Source: Sphingobacterium psychroaquaticum
GTDB lineage: Bacteria; Bacteroidota; Bacteroidia; Sphingobacteriales; Sphingobacteriaceae
NCBI RefSeq assembly: GCF_900177625.1
Contig: NZ_FXAU01000008.1
Location: 62,001-126,000 of the forward strand
Length of the DNA stretch: 64,000 nucleotides
Reading direction: 5' to 3'
The notes beneath the pieces are model-generated. The model was not told the DNA's origin and searched no databases. It worked only from the letters and a program-made list of their open reading frames with translations. How positions within the stretch are numbered: position 1 is the first letter of the stretch; each line of letters opens with the position of its first letter. A program made the translations under genes and the position numbers. Below are positions 41,823-50,070 of the stretch, in pieces.

Positions 41823-43094
41823 CTATTTTGCTAACCAGGAAGATGGATTCATAGCCGACTGTCCTTGGAATACCCCGAAGTTTACGACAGAATAACCTAA
41901 ATCCGGATCTTCTGCAGCTGTACCAATTTGCTGTCCCCGGCTTACCTTTTGCCCGCGTCCTACCGAAACACTGCGTAGATTACCATAGGATGTAAAATAC
42001 TCCCCATGTTTGATAACCACCACATTTCCAAACACCTGCACCACTTCACCTTCGAATACAACCTTCACAGCAGCGTTACTTCCTGTGCGAATAGCGACAT
42101 CCATATTATCCATTCCGACACCACGCTCTACGGTTTCAAAACCAAAATCCCGCACAATGTTTCCTTGTCCGACTGGCCATGGTAAACGTCCGCGATTGGA
42201 CTTAAAGTCGGCAGACAAACGAGCCGCTTCTGGCGTAGAACGTAACACTTCACTATCTGACTTCCGCGGTGTTGTTTTTTCTACCTCCGCCACAGTCTTA
42301 CCTGTACGTTTCGCTTCTTCTTCTGCGGCTTTCTTCCTTGCTTCTTCCGCCTTCCGTCTCTCTTCAGCAATCTCCCGACGGATAGCTGCTTGGATCATCG
42401 CGTCGATACGTTTTTTCTCCTGTTGTTTTTTACTCAACTGCCCCTTGTAACTCGACTCCTCCTTACGCAACTGGCTCAACTCTCCGGCATGCGTTGCACG
42501 ATCCTTCGCTATAATATTTTTCTCTGCTTGTTGTTCCTGAAGAAGCTTATTTTGCGTTTGCTTATCTCGCTCTAACTGAGCGATTTTCAACTCAATCTGC
42601 TTCTTCGTATTTTCTATCTCTGCAGCTTTAACCTTTCGCGCATCATTAAATTGCTGTAAATATTTCACGCGCTTAAAAGCTTGATTAAAATCCTTAGAAG
42701 CAAAAATAAACATCAATTTATTGTACCCACTTTTATTACGAAAGGCAAAAAGAATCATCTTTTCATAATCCTTACGCATTTTTTCCAATTCTGCCTTTAG
42801 TTGATTAACAACCTTTGTATTGGCTTGAATATTACCATTAATAAGGCGCAACTCCGAATTAATAGTACTTATTTTATCTTCACGCAGATCCAACTGTCTA
42901 CTCAACGCATTCACTTCCTGCTGCGAAAGCAACTTCTCTTGTGTCTTCGCACGCAAAACCTTTGTAATCTCTGCAATCTCCGCATCAATTTTTTCCCTTT
43001 GTTTACGTAACTCGGCACTACTTTGCGCTGCTACCATACCTACACAAAGGCAACTAACGAAGAAAAAACTAAATAGTATCTTTTTAAAATCCAT
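41823..43094 (-). CDS. EnvC-like protein with degenerate LytM (M23) domain
   Basis: A 423-residue secreted protein: signal peptide (ending VVAAQ), a long coiled coil at about residues 25-280 rich in Lys, Glu and Gln, and a C-terminal M23/LytM domain (about 310-420). In active enzymes the domain carries HxxxD and HxH zinc ligands; here the equivalent sites read MDNMDVAIR, TSYGNL and SVVNFGVF, so the His ligands are missing. This is the pattern of EnvC/NlpD amidase activators, which regulate septal amidases rather than cut peptidoglycan. It lies between DUF4292 and tatA in a conserved Bacteroidota envelope cluster. Confidence 0.88.
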   Translation of the reverse strand: MDFKKILFSFFFVSCLCVGMVAAQSSAELRKQREKIDAEIAEITKVLRAKTQEKLLSQQEVNALSRQLDLREDKISTINSELRLINGNIQANTKVVNQLKAELEKMRKDYEKMILFAFRNKSGYNKLMFIFASKDFNQAFKRVKYLQQFNDARKVKAAEIENTKKQIELKIAQLERDKQTQNKLLQEQQAEKNIIAKDRATHAGELSQLRKEESSYKGQLSKKQQEKKRIDAMIQAAIRREIAEERRKAEEARKKAAEEEAKRTGKTVAEVEKTTPRKSDSEVLRSTPEAARLSADFKSNRGRLPWPVGQGNIVRDFGFETVERGVGMDNMDVAIRTGSNAAVKVVFEGEVVQVFGNVVVIKHGEYFTSYGNLRSVSVGRGQKVSRGQQIGTAAEDPDLGYSVVNFGVFQGQSAMNPSSWLAK

Positions 43095-43197
43095 GAACCG
43101 CCTTTATCTTTCTATATATCGGGTTTTATTAAGCCAACAAAAATAGGTATATACCACCTACGAATGTAATTATTTTGTATAATTTATTCGCGATCCG

Positions 43198-43977
43198 CTA
43201 ATCAATCACTTTGTAGCGATCAGAAACCGTGAATGGAAGCTCTATATTTTCATTAAAAGCTACCTTATTAAAAACAAGCTGTGCCTTTAACGCGACATCA
43301 CCTCCTGACATGTCTAACGCAATACGCTGCGGAAAATTGTATCCATCCGTCTTCGTATAATCCCCATAAAAAGCCTGTAGATTCTGATTTGCACCGATAC
43401 GCTCCATCAAAAAATTAAAAGGCCTGTTATCTTTGTTTATCCGATACTGATAGGATAGATCTTCTTTTATCCCTACAACGATAAACTCATCCTGGGCACT
43501 GGCAACCTGTACATTATTTGTCCGTAACAGGCTGGAGGATACATTAGCCATTAAAAGATCCTGCACCATGGCAAATGTAACCCCTTTATTTGTAAACCGC
43601 TGCACATAATCAAATGGTTTAGCTAGATATTCTCCTTGCAATTTATTCAATACCTTAATACTATCGGGCGTAATCAATACCCGAGCGGCTTCGACGCCCA
43701 GTAAAGCTGTTACAGAGATCCAAATCGCTTTGTCGCGCTGTATCCGAACATTTAAAGTCACATCCTGCACGCTCTTTCCCATTTCGATCTTGGTCTTTGC
43801 ACGGCCCGTAAAACTATGAAAGTCTAAATTAGACATCTCAAAACTTTTAATGCTACTTACATGGGCAGCTGTTACGTCCGTCGGTGTCGCATCCGAAGGA
43901 AGAACAATTTTTTTCTTAGTCTTACAAGCACTCACAGTCGCTACAACAAGCACCATTATAATCCATCTACTCCACAT
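43198..43977 (-). CDS. DUF4292 lipoprotein
   Basis: A 259-residue predicted lipoprotein (lipobox VSAC, Cys18) of the DUF4292 family, a LolA/LolB-like beta fold seen in Bacteroidota. Characteristic stretches are FHSFTGRAKTKIEMGKSVQDVTLNVRIQRDKAIWISVTALLGVEAARVLITPDSIKVLN. Its neighbours, a TPR protein and an EnvC-like factor, are a recurrent order in the phylum, and outer-membrane lipid or lipoprotein handling is a reasonable guess. The start overlaps the end of the TPR gene by 11 bases. Confidence 0.8.
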   Translation of the reverse strand: MWSRWIIMVLVVATVSACKTKKKIVLPSDATPTDVTAAHVSSIKSFEMSNLDFHSFTGRAKTKIEMGKSVQDVTLNVRIQRDKAIWISVTALLGVEAARVLITPDSIKVLNKLQGEYLAKPFDYVQRFTNKGVTFAMVQDLLMANVSSSLLRTNNVQVASAQDEFIVVGIKEDLSYQYRINKDNRPFNFLMERIGANQNLQAFYGDYTKTDGYNFPQRIALDMSGGDVALKAQLVFNKVAFNENIELPFTVSDRYKVID

Positions 43978-45679
43978 AGCTTCGTTTTGTTATCTTCGAC
44001 TTTAACTTGTCCATATCTATCCCCGCTTCCGTATTACTGCTTAGTGCCTTTTCCCATTGCTTCACGGCCTCCTTACTATTCCCATTTTTATATAAGATAT
44101 CACCATAGTGTTCATACAGAACAGCCGAAGGCTGTCCTCCAACCATCGCCTTTTCGATCCACTTTAACGCTTCACTATACTTCCCTTGCTTAAACAAAAC
44201 CCAAGCATAAGTATCCTGAAAGGTACTTGATGTAGGATCCAGTTCATTTGAACTCCGCGATAATTTCTCTGCCAAATCTAATTTTTCATTACGTTCAGAT
44301 AAATAATAGGCATAATTGTTCATCGCCGTCGCGTTGGTGCTATCTAATTTTATAGCTTCCTCATAGGCGACATCAGAAACATCAGACATCTTCAGTTTAT
44401 GATACAAGTCCCCCAAACCAGCGTAGATCAACGATTGAACATACGTATTTTCATCACCACTGTTATCGAGTGCTGTTTCTAACATTTTACGTGCATTATC
44501 GGTATCATCCTTAACCATGTAAGCTAAGCCTGTAAAATACAACAACATGGGATTATTACGATTGGACTCCAATGCTTCAAAACCATGGGCTATAGCATCG
44601 TCTACCTGGTTTAGTGCCAGTTCCACATTCATGAGCATACGCCATGCATCCACATGTCCGCGGTTCATACTAACGGCCGTCAAAAACAGAGATCGCGCTT
44701 CCTGTAAATTTCCTCTTCGCCACAAAACCTCCCCCTTCGCCACATGGCTATCCGCGACCCGAGGATGACGAAGCACCAGTAAATTTGCTAATGCTTGCAC
44801 TTGATCAAGACTCAGCGATGTCTTACCACTTAAAGCCGTTATCATCACTCTATACTTTTCAGGAAAATCCACATCACTCGCATCAAAAGCCTTTGCTAGG
44901 CAATCAAACGCTTGTCTATCTTTTTTACTTGCCGCATAGGCATCCGCTAAGTCAAAATACAAGATATTCTCTCCGGTATTTGCTAATCCTCGTTCAAGAA
45001 TTTGTATGGCAGGTTTCACCTTTTTCTTATCGAGATATAAGTAGCCTAATGTACTATATATTTGTCTTATTTTAGATCCTTTCGCGGCCCAAGGGAGTAA
45101 CAACTGCTCTGCTTCCTCGTTACGCTCCAAATCGACTAAAATCTCACCTTTGATAATATCTAACGTATCAGACACACCGAACCTTTCTCGAGTGGAATCA
45201 TAAATCGCCAATGCCTCTTCGGAACGTTTTGCATTATGCAACACCATCATCTTCTCTCTGTATAGCACTACATTTTCAGGGTGATAGTGAATCGAAGAAT
45301 CGATAACACTTAAGGCACTATTCAAATCATTATTGCCTTTATAAAGGCCAACCAAGTAATTAGAAAAAATAAGATTTGAAGGTTCCAGCGCTACGGCCTG
45401 CTGCGCGACAGGGATAGCAATATTAAAATTTCGAGCTTGTCCAAACAGGAGTGCCTTCGCGTAATACACTTCTGCCGCTTTCGGGTATTTTGCAATAACA
45501 TCGTCCAGGGTTTCCAGTGCGCCAGCGATATTTCCACTACGCAACTTCCCTTCCACCAATACCAATTGTTCTTTATACGGTTTATCGAGCGTTGTATCCT
45601 GTGCAGAAAGCATCCTTGGAGCCATTAACCCAAGGAGCATAACTAAGCTACCATATACAACTACTTTACATCTCTTCAT
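43967..45679 (-). CDS. Secreted TPR-repeat protein
   Basis: A 570-residue protein with a signal peptide (ending RMLSAQ) and about 12 tetratricopeptide repeats, for example AAEVYYAKALLFGQARNFNIAI, TNATAMNNYAYYLSERNEKLDLAEKL and TFQDTYAWVLFKQGKYSEALKWIEKA. It is probably a periplasmic or outer-membrane scaffold. It is the first gene of the unit TPR, DUF4292, EnvC-like, tatA. Nothing in the sequence points to a specific partner. Confidence 0.88.
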   Translation of the reverse strand: MKRCKVVVYGSLVMLLGLMAPRMLSAQDTTLDKPYKEQLVLVEGKLRSGNIAGALETLDDVIAKYPKAAEVYYAKALLFGQARNFNIAIPVAQQAVALEPSNLIFSNYLVGLYKGNNDLNSALSVIDSSIHYHPENVVLYREKMMVLHNAKRSEEALAIYDSTRERFGVSDTLDIIKGEILVDLERNEEAEQLLLPWAAKGSKIRQIYSTLGYLYLDKKKVKPAIQILERGLANTGENILYFDLADAYAASKKDRQAFDCLAKAFDASDVDFPEKYRVMITALSGKTSLSLDQVQALANLLVLRHPRVADSHVAKGEVLWRRGNLQEARSLFLTAVSMNRGHVDAWRMLMNVELALNQVDDAIAHGFEALESNRNNPMLLYFTGLAYMVKDDTDNARKMLETALDNSGDENTYVQSLIYAGLGDLYHKLKMSDVSDVAYEEAIKLDSTNATAMNNYAYYLSERNEKLDLAEKLSRSSNELDPTSSTFQDTYAWVLFKQGKYSEALKWIEKAMVGGQPSAVLYEHYGDILYKNGNSKEAVKQWEKALSSNTEAGIDMDKLKSKITKRSYVE

Positions 45680-46001
45680 TTATCTCCTTCTTATAACGGA
45701 TTCACAATACTCTTATAAAGATGGCAAAAAAAAGCAATAGTTTACTTAAACTATCTTAAAACATGTTAAAAATGTATTGCGTCATAAAAAACTGACAAAG
45801 GTGGCGACAAAGCTTGTGGAGAAGAATCGAGAAGCATCATGAACTAAGGCTTAACAAGGGGTTAAAAGCATAAAAAAGGAGGTGAAATCAAAAAATAAAA
45901 TCAATTTGGAAATAATCAGAAAAATATCGTACTTTTGCAAGCCTAATTGTAGTGATTACAATAGGTTTAAAAATATTTATTAATTAATTAAATAAAAGCA
46001 A
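45680..46001. other. Divergent intergenic region with ribosomal operon leader
   Basis: About 320 bases without a gene. The left half must contain the promoter of the minus-strand TPR gene, which I could not place. The right half holds the rplM promoter (45905-45937) and an untranslated leader of about 57 bases. The leader has a small hairpin ATTGTA-GTGAT-TACAAT at 45945-45961. Confidence 0.6.
45905..45937 (+). promoter_or_regulatory. Promoter of the rplM-rpsI-rpsB operon
   Basis: TTTG at 45905-45908, a 21-base spacer, and TACTTTTG at 45930-45937 match the Bacteroidota consensus exactly. It is about 65 bases before the rplM GTG start. Confidence 0.8.
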
Positions 46002-46445
46002 GTGAATACGTTAAGTTACAAAACTGTCTCTGCCAACAAGAACACCGTAAATAAAGAGTGGATTGTTGTTGACGCTGAAGGAGAGATTTTGGGGCGCTTG
46101 GCAAGCGAAATTGCGAAAGTAATTCGTGGAAAACACAAGCCAACATTCACCCCACACGTAGACTGTGGCGATAACGTGATTGTTATCAACGCAGACAAAA
46201 TCAAGTTGACTGGAAACAAATTGGGCGACAAAACTTATGTTCGTTACACAGGTTACCCAGGTGGTCAACGTTTCGTTTCTCCAAAAGAATTAATGGCGAA
46301 ACACCCAGAGCGCATCATTGAGAAAGCGGTACGCGGGATGTTACCTAAAAACCGTTTAGGTCGTCAATTGTTCAAAAACCTTTACGTTTATGCTGGAACA
46401 GAGCACAAACATGAGGCACAAAGTCCAAAACCAGTTAAATTTTAA
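46002..46445 (+). CDS. rplM: 50S ribosomal protein L13
   Basis: A 147-residue large-subunit protein with the L13 signatures EWIVVDAEGEILGRLASEIAKVIRGKHKP and YVRYTGYPGGQRFVSPKELMAKHPERIIEKAVRGMLPKNRLGRQ. It binds 23S rRNA early in assembly. The start is GTG at 46002; no in-frame ATG gives a normal N-terminus. First gene of the operon, 11 bases before rpsI. Confidence 0.97.
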   Translation: MNTLSYKTVSANKNTVNKEWIVVDAEGEILGRLASEIAKVIRGKHKPTFTPHVDCGDNVIVINADKIKLTGNKLGDKTYVRYTGYPGGQRFVSPKELMAKHPERIIEKAVRGMLPKNRLGRQLFKNLYVYAGTEHKHEAQSPKPVKF

Positions 46446-46456
46446 GGAGAGCAAAC

Positions 46457-46843
46457 ATGTCAACAACTAATACTTCAGGAAGAAGAAAAACTGCTGTTGC
46501 CCGCATTTACTTAACTGCTGGTAGCGGAATCATTACCGTAAATGGTAAAGACTACAAAGAATATTTCCCAACATTGCCATTGCAATACATCGTTACTCAA
46601 TCTACAGAAGTAGCAGGTGTTGCTGGAAATTTTGATGTGAAAGTTAACGTTCAAGGTGGTGGTGTAAAAGGTCAGGCGGAAGCTGTGCGTTTAGCGATTG
46701 CTAAAGCATTAGTAGAGCTTAACCCAGAAGCTAAACCAGCTTTACGTGCTAAAGGTTTGGTTACACGTGATGACCGTATGGTTGAGCGTAAGAAACCAGG
46801 ACGTCGTAAAGCACGTAGAAGATTCCAATTCAGTAAACGTTAA
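46457..46843 (+). CDS. rpsI: 30S ribosomal protein S9
   Basis: A 128-residue small-subunit protein. GRRKTAVARIYLTAGSGIITVNGK near the start, GGGVKGQAEAVRLAIAKAL and the C-terminal KKPGRRKARRRFQFSKR, whose last Lys/Arg contact P-site tRNA, identify it. It has a Shine-Dalgarno-like AAGGAGAG before the ATG, and is followed by rpsB after 18 bases with AAAGGAGG. Confidence 0.97.
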   Translation: MSTTNTSGRRKTAVARIYLTAGSGIITVNGKDYKEYFPTLPLQYIVTQSTEVAGVAGNFDVKVNVQGGGVKGQAEAVRLAIAKALVELNPEAKPALRAKGLVTRDDRMVERKKPGRRKARRRFQFSKR

Positions 46844-46861
46844 TCAAAGGAGGAACACAAA

Positions 46862-47668
46862 ATGGCAAGAGCAACATATCAAGAATTATTGGATGCAGGT
46901 GTTCACTTTGGTCACCTTACTCGTAAGTGGGATCCGAAAATGGCTAAGTACATTTTCATGGAACGCAACGGTATCCACATTATCGACTTGAACAAAACAT
47001 TAACGAAATTAGAAGAAGCTGCTTCAGCTATCAAACAAATCGTTAAATCGGGTCGTAAAGTTTTATTCGTAGCTACGAAAAAACAAGCGAAAGAAATTAT
47101 CGCACAACAAGCGAAAGACGTGAACATGCCTTTCGTTACAGAAAGATGGTTAGGTGGTATGCTTACAAACTTCGCAACAGTGCGTAAGTCTATCAAAAAG
47201 ATGTCTAACATCGATAAAATGCAAAAAGATGGTACATACGATGTACTATCTAAAAAAGAGAAATTAATGATTCAGCGTGAGCGTATCAAATTAGAAAACC
47301 TTTTAGGAGGTATCGCTGATTTGAACCGTCTTCCTGCAGCATTGTTCATCATCGACGTGAAGAAAGAACATATCGCTGTTGCTGAAGCGTTGAAACTTAG
47401 CATCCCTACATTTGCTATGGTGGATACAAACTCTGATCCTTCAAACATTGATTTCCCAATCCCAGCTAATGATGACGCTACAAAATCTATTAGCTTAATC
47501 GCTGGTATCATTGGTAAAGCTATCCAAGAAGGTTTAGAAGAGCGTAAACGCGACAAAGAAGAAGAAGCTGAAAAAGATGCTGCTGCGGCTAAAGCTGCTG
47601 TAGATACAACAGATGCTTCAGATGCTAACGCTGGAAAACGCCCTCGTAAAGCGAAAGACGGAGAATAA
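46862..47668 (+). CDS. rpsB: 30S ribosomal protein S2
   Basis: A 268-residue small-subunit protein. ELLDAGVHFGHLTRKWDPKMAKYIFMERNGIHIIDL at the start and VDTNSDPSNIDFPIPANDDATKSISLI near 190 are the two S2 signatures. The C-terminal tail is charged and Ala-rich. It precedes tsf, as in most bacteria, but a nested hairpin with a T-run divides the two genes. Confidence 0.97.
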   Translation: MARATYQELLDAGVHFGHLTRKWDPKMAKYIFMERNGIHIIDLNKTLTKLEEAASAIKQIVKSGRKVLFVATKKQAKEIIAQQAKDVNMPFVTERWLGGMLTNFATVRKSIKKMSNIDKMQKDGTYDVLSKKEKLMIQRERIKLENLLGGIADLNRLPAALFIIDVKKEHIAVAEALKLSIPTFAMVDTNSDPSNIDFPIPANDDATKSISLIAGIIGKAIQEGLEERKRDKEEEAEKDAAAAKAAVDTTDASDANAGKRPRKAKDGE

Positions 47669-47679
47669 TATTCTTATTT

Positions 47680-47750
47680 AAAACCGGATAAACAAGTGTT
47701 AGCCTTTTTGAAGCCTGCTTCAAATGGTAAACATGGGTTTGTCCGGTTTT
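47680..47750 (+). terminator. Nested hairpin between rpsB and tsf
   Basis: The outer 14-bp stem is 47680-47693 (AAAACCGGATAAAC) with 47737-47750, one G-U pair, followed by a short T-run and TCC. The 43-base loop contains an inner hairpin TTTGAAG/CTTCAAA near 47707-47723. It can act as a partial terminator that lowers tsf relative to rpsB, or as a processing site. Confidence 0.7.
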
Positions 47751-47786
47751 TCCATTAAATTGTAAATATTCTAAAAGAAATAAAAC

Positions 47787-48623
47787 ATGTCAGTACAAAT
47801 TTCTGCATCAGATGTAAACAAATTGCGTCAACAAACAGGCGCAGGTATGATGGATTGTAAAAAAGCATTAGTTGAGGCGAATGGTGATTTCGAAGCGGCT
47901 GTTGATTATTTACGTAAAAAAGGAGCTAAATTAGCTGCTGCCCGTCAAGACCGTGACTCTAACGAAGGTGTTATCATTGCTAAAGCTGCTGCTGATGGAA
48001 AATCAGGTATCGTAGTAGAAGTAAACTGTGAAACAGATTTCGTAGCTAAAAATGCTGACTTCATCGCTTTCGCAGAGAAAATTGCAGATGTAGCATTAAC
48101 AAACCAACCAGCTTCTTTAGACGAACTAAAAGGTTTACAACTTGATGGTAAAAACATCGCTGATTCTTTAATCGAGCAGACAGGTGTAATTGGTGAAAAA
48201 ATTGATGTTTCTAAATACGAAATCGTATCTGGTGATAAAATCGTTGCTTACATCCACGGTAACTACCGTTTAGGTGTATTAGTAGGTCTTTCAGCTGATG
48301 CTGCTGGTGCAGAAGAAGCTGGTAGAGACGTTGCTATGCAAATCGCAGCAATGAACCCAGTTGCTATCGATAAAGATGGTGTTGATGCACATACTATCGA
48401 GCGTGAATTAGAAATTGCTAAAGAGCAGATCCGTGCAGAAGGCAAACCAGAAGAAATGGTAGAGAAAATTGCAGCAGGTAAATTGAACAAATTCTACAAA
48501 GAAAGTACTTTGTTAAACCAAGAATTTGTGAAAGACTCTTCTAAAACTATTGCTCAATTCTTAGATTCTGTATCTAAAGGATTGACTGTAACAGCTTTCA
48601 AACGTGTTCAACTAGGTGCATAA
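47787..48623 (+). CDS. tsf: Elongation factor Ts
   Basis: A 278-residue guanine nucleotide exchange factor for EF-Tu. The N-terminal UBA-like part LRQQTGAGMMDCKKALVEANGDFEAAVDYLRKKGAKLAAARQDRDSNEGVI and VVEVNCETDFVAKN are diagnostic. Length is standard. It is preceded by a possible terminator and followed by a strong one at 48652-48680. Confidence 0.97.
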   Translation: MSVQISASDVNKLRQQTGAGMMDCKKALVEANGDFEAAVDYLRKKGAKLAAARQDRDSNEGVIIAKAAADGKSGIVVEVNCETDFVAKNADFIAFAEKIADVALTNQPASLDELKGLQLDGKNIADSLIEQTGVIGEKIDVSKYEIVSGDKIVAYIHGNYRLGVLVGLSADAAGAEEAGRDVAMQIAAMNPVAIDKDGVDAHTIERELEIAKEQIRAEGKPEEMVEKIAAGKLNKFYKESTLLNQEFVKDSSKTIAQFLDSVSKGLTVTAFKRVQLGA

Positions 48624-48651
48624 ACCCATAGAATAACACATATTGAGTATG

Positions 48652-48683
48652 AAAGAGCTGTCCCTTCGGACAGCTCTTTTCTT
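48652..48683 (+). terminator. Intrinsic terminator after tsf
   Basis: A 12-bp stem AAAGAGCTGTCC (48652-48663) with the complementary 48668-48679, a CTTC tetraloop, and TTTTC after. Strong terminator in both directions. Confidence 0.93.
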
Positions 48684-48710
48684 TAATCTCAAATTTACGA
48701 TCGGTATGTT

Positions 48711-49196
48711 TTAAACACACAGAAGGACTAAGAGCAGCATTAACATCACACTCCCGTAACTCATAAAGTAGTTCTGTAAGAAAATACCGGTCATCAACAA
48801 TAATTCACTCCCCCCCTCACTGCGTATTTCTCCTTTTCCTGCATAGCTACTTTGGATATCCAACGCTACACCTTTATCATCTACCAACCGCCATCTTAAA
48901 CGCATCCAGTCATCTGCTTTCCAGAAATATTTTTTATCAAACAACTGTACCGTTGCCTTATTACTCCATGCTTCGTAATCAATATCTCCAACGATACGTC
49001 CTTCTTTATCTACAATCCGTGTATACTGCTCAAAAAGACCTTTCGTCTCGAAATGGTATTTTTCATCCCCCAAAATAACCTCTGAGGTTGGCTTGAACGT
49101 GAAATTTTTCATCTTTCCAAGCAATGTCTTATCTTGATACAGATTAATACGTGTACCCCAGATATTATTTTTCCAACTGTATGTTTCTTGTCTCAT
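48711..49196 (-). CDS. Uncharacterised membrane-anchored protein
   Basis: A 161-residue protein with a beta-rich, mostly soluble part (TLLGKMKNFTFKPTSEVILGDEKYHFETKGLFEQYTRIVDKEG, then several short strands) and a C-terminal hydrophobic tail (SVMLMLLLVLLCV) that probably anchors it in the membrane. The body weakly recalls the tubby/LURP-one-like fold but I cannot confirm it. Single gene convergent with tsf. Confidence 0.55.
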   Translation of the reverse strand: MRQETYSWKNNIWGTRINLYQDKTLLGKMKNFTFKPTSEVILGDEKYHFETKGLFEQYTRIVDKEGRIVGDIDYEAWSNKATVQLFDKKYFWKADDWMRLRWRLVDDKGVALDIQSSYAGKGEIRSEGGSELLLMTGIFLQNYFMSYGSVMLMLLLVLLCV

Positions 49197-49349
49197 GTTT
49201 ATATGTTTTTAGCGTTTTCTAAATGCTTCGTAGCAATTTTGAATTGCTATTTATCCAGTAAGTACACCCTTTACATAAAACGTTACAATTTATTTTATTT
49301 TTTTTCACAGCAAAGAAAAAACTAACTCAAGACCGATACGAAGGAATAA

Positions 49350-50015
49350 TTAAACCTTTACCGCACGCAACATCTCTCTCTTCCCAGGTGCGCCCGGCGC
49401 CTTCTCGATCTTGAATCCCAATGCTTTCATCGACCGTTTTAAGTTTCCCGTTATAGCATACGTAACGAAGACTCCTCCTGGTTTCAGAAACTGACACACA
49501 TGTGCTAGAGTTTCATCGTTCCACATTTCAGGTTGGTGAACCGCCGCGAATGCATCAAAATAAATAACATCAAATTGCTTTTCACTAACAAAGTCCAAAA
49601 CTTTTTGGGGCGCAATAGTTAGCGTCAGTTCGGAACCAAGCGCAACTTGTTCCTCTAGCGCTTGTGGATAAGCCGCACAAAAGTGCTCCCACACATCATC
49701 GCCCACAAAATCACCATACCCCGTAGCCGCCACAGTCTCCTGTGGTAACGGAAAAGCTTCAATACCACAGTAGTCAACCGTAACATGATGTTCAGCAGCA
49801 TAATCTGCTGTCATTAGAAAGTTTAGACCTGTACCAAAACCCACCTCAAGAATGGAACAGTCTTGGCGGCCATACAAGTTCAAAAAATAAACCATTCCAG
49901 ATTGCAAAAAAACATGTTTACTTTCTTGCAAAGCACCGTGTGTCGAGTGATAATGCTCCCCTACAGCAGCATGGTAAAGGGTCTTCGAGCCATCGCCCGT
50001 GGTCACAAATTCCAT
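49350..50015 (-). CDS. MnmD-type tRNA U34 methyltransferase
   Basis: A 221-residue SAM-dependent methyltransferase like the N-terminal domain of MnmC. EHYHSTHGALQESKHVFLQSG, the SAM loop ILEVGFGTGLNFLMTA, YFDAFAAVHQPEMWNDETL and LKPGGVFVTYAITGNLKRSMKALGFKIEKAPGAPGKREMLRA are distinctive. It should make 5-methylaminomethyl-2-thiouridine from the 5-aminomethyl form at the wobble base. The stand-alone form, without the FAD-oxidase half of MnmC, is common in Bacteroidota. Confidence 0.93.
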   Translation of the reverse strand: MEFVTTGDGSKTLYHAAVGEHYHSTHGALQESKHVFLQSGMVYFLNLYGRQDCSILEVGFGTGLNFLMTADYAAEHHVTVDYCGIEAFPLPQETVAATGYGDFVGDDVWEHFCAAYPQALEEQVALGSELTLTIAPQKVLDFVSEKQFDVIYFDAFAAVHQPEMWNDETLAHVCQFLKPGGVFVTYAITGNLKRSMKALGFKIEKAPGAPGKREMLRAVKV

Positions 50016-50070
50016 ATCCTACATTTTTTAACAAAACTAATATAAAAAACTACTATTTTAGTCGTACTAT

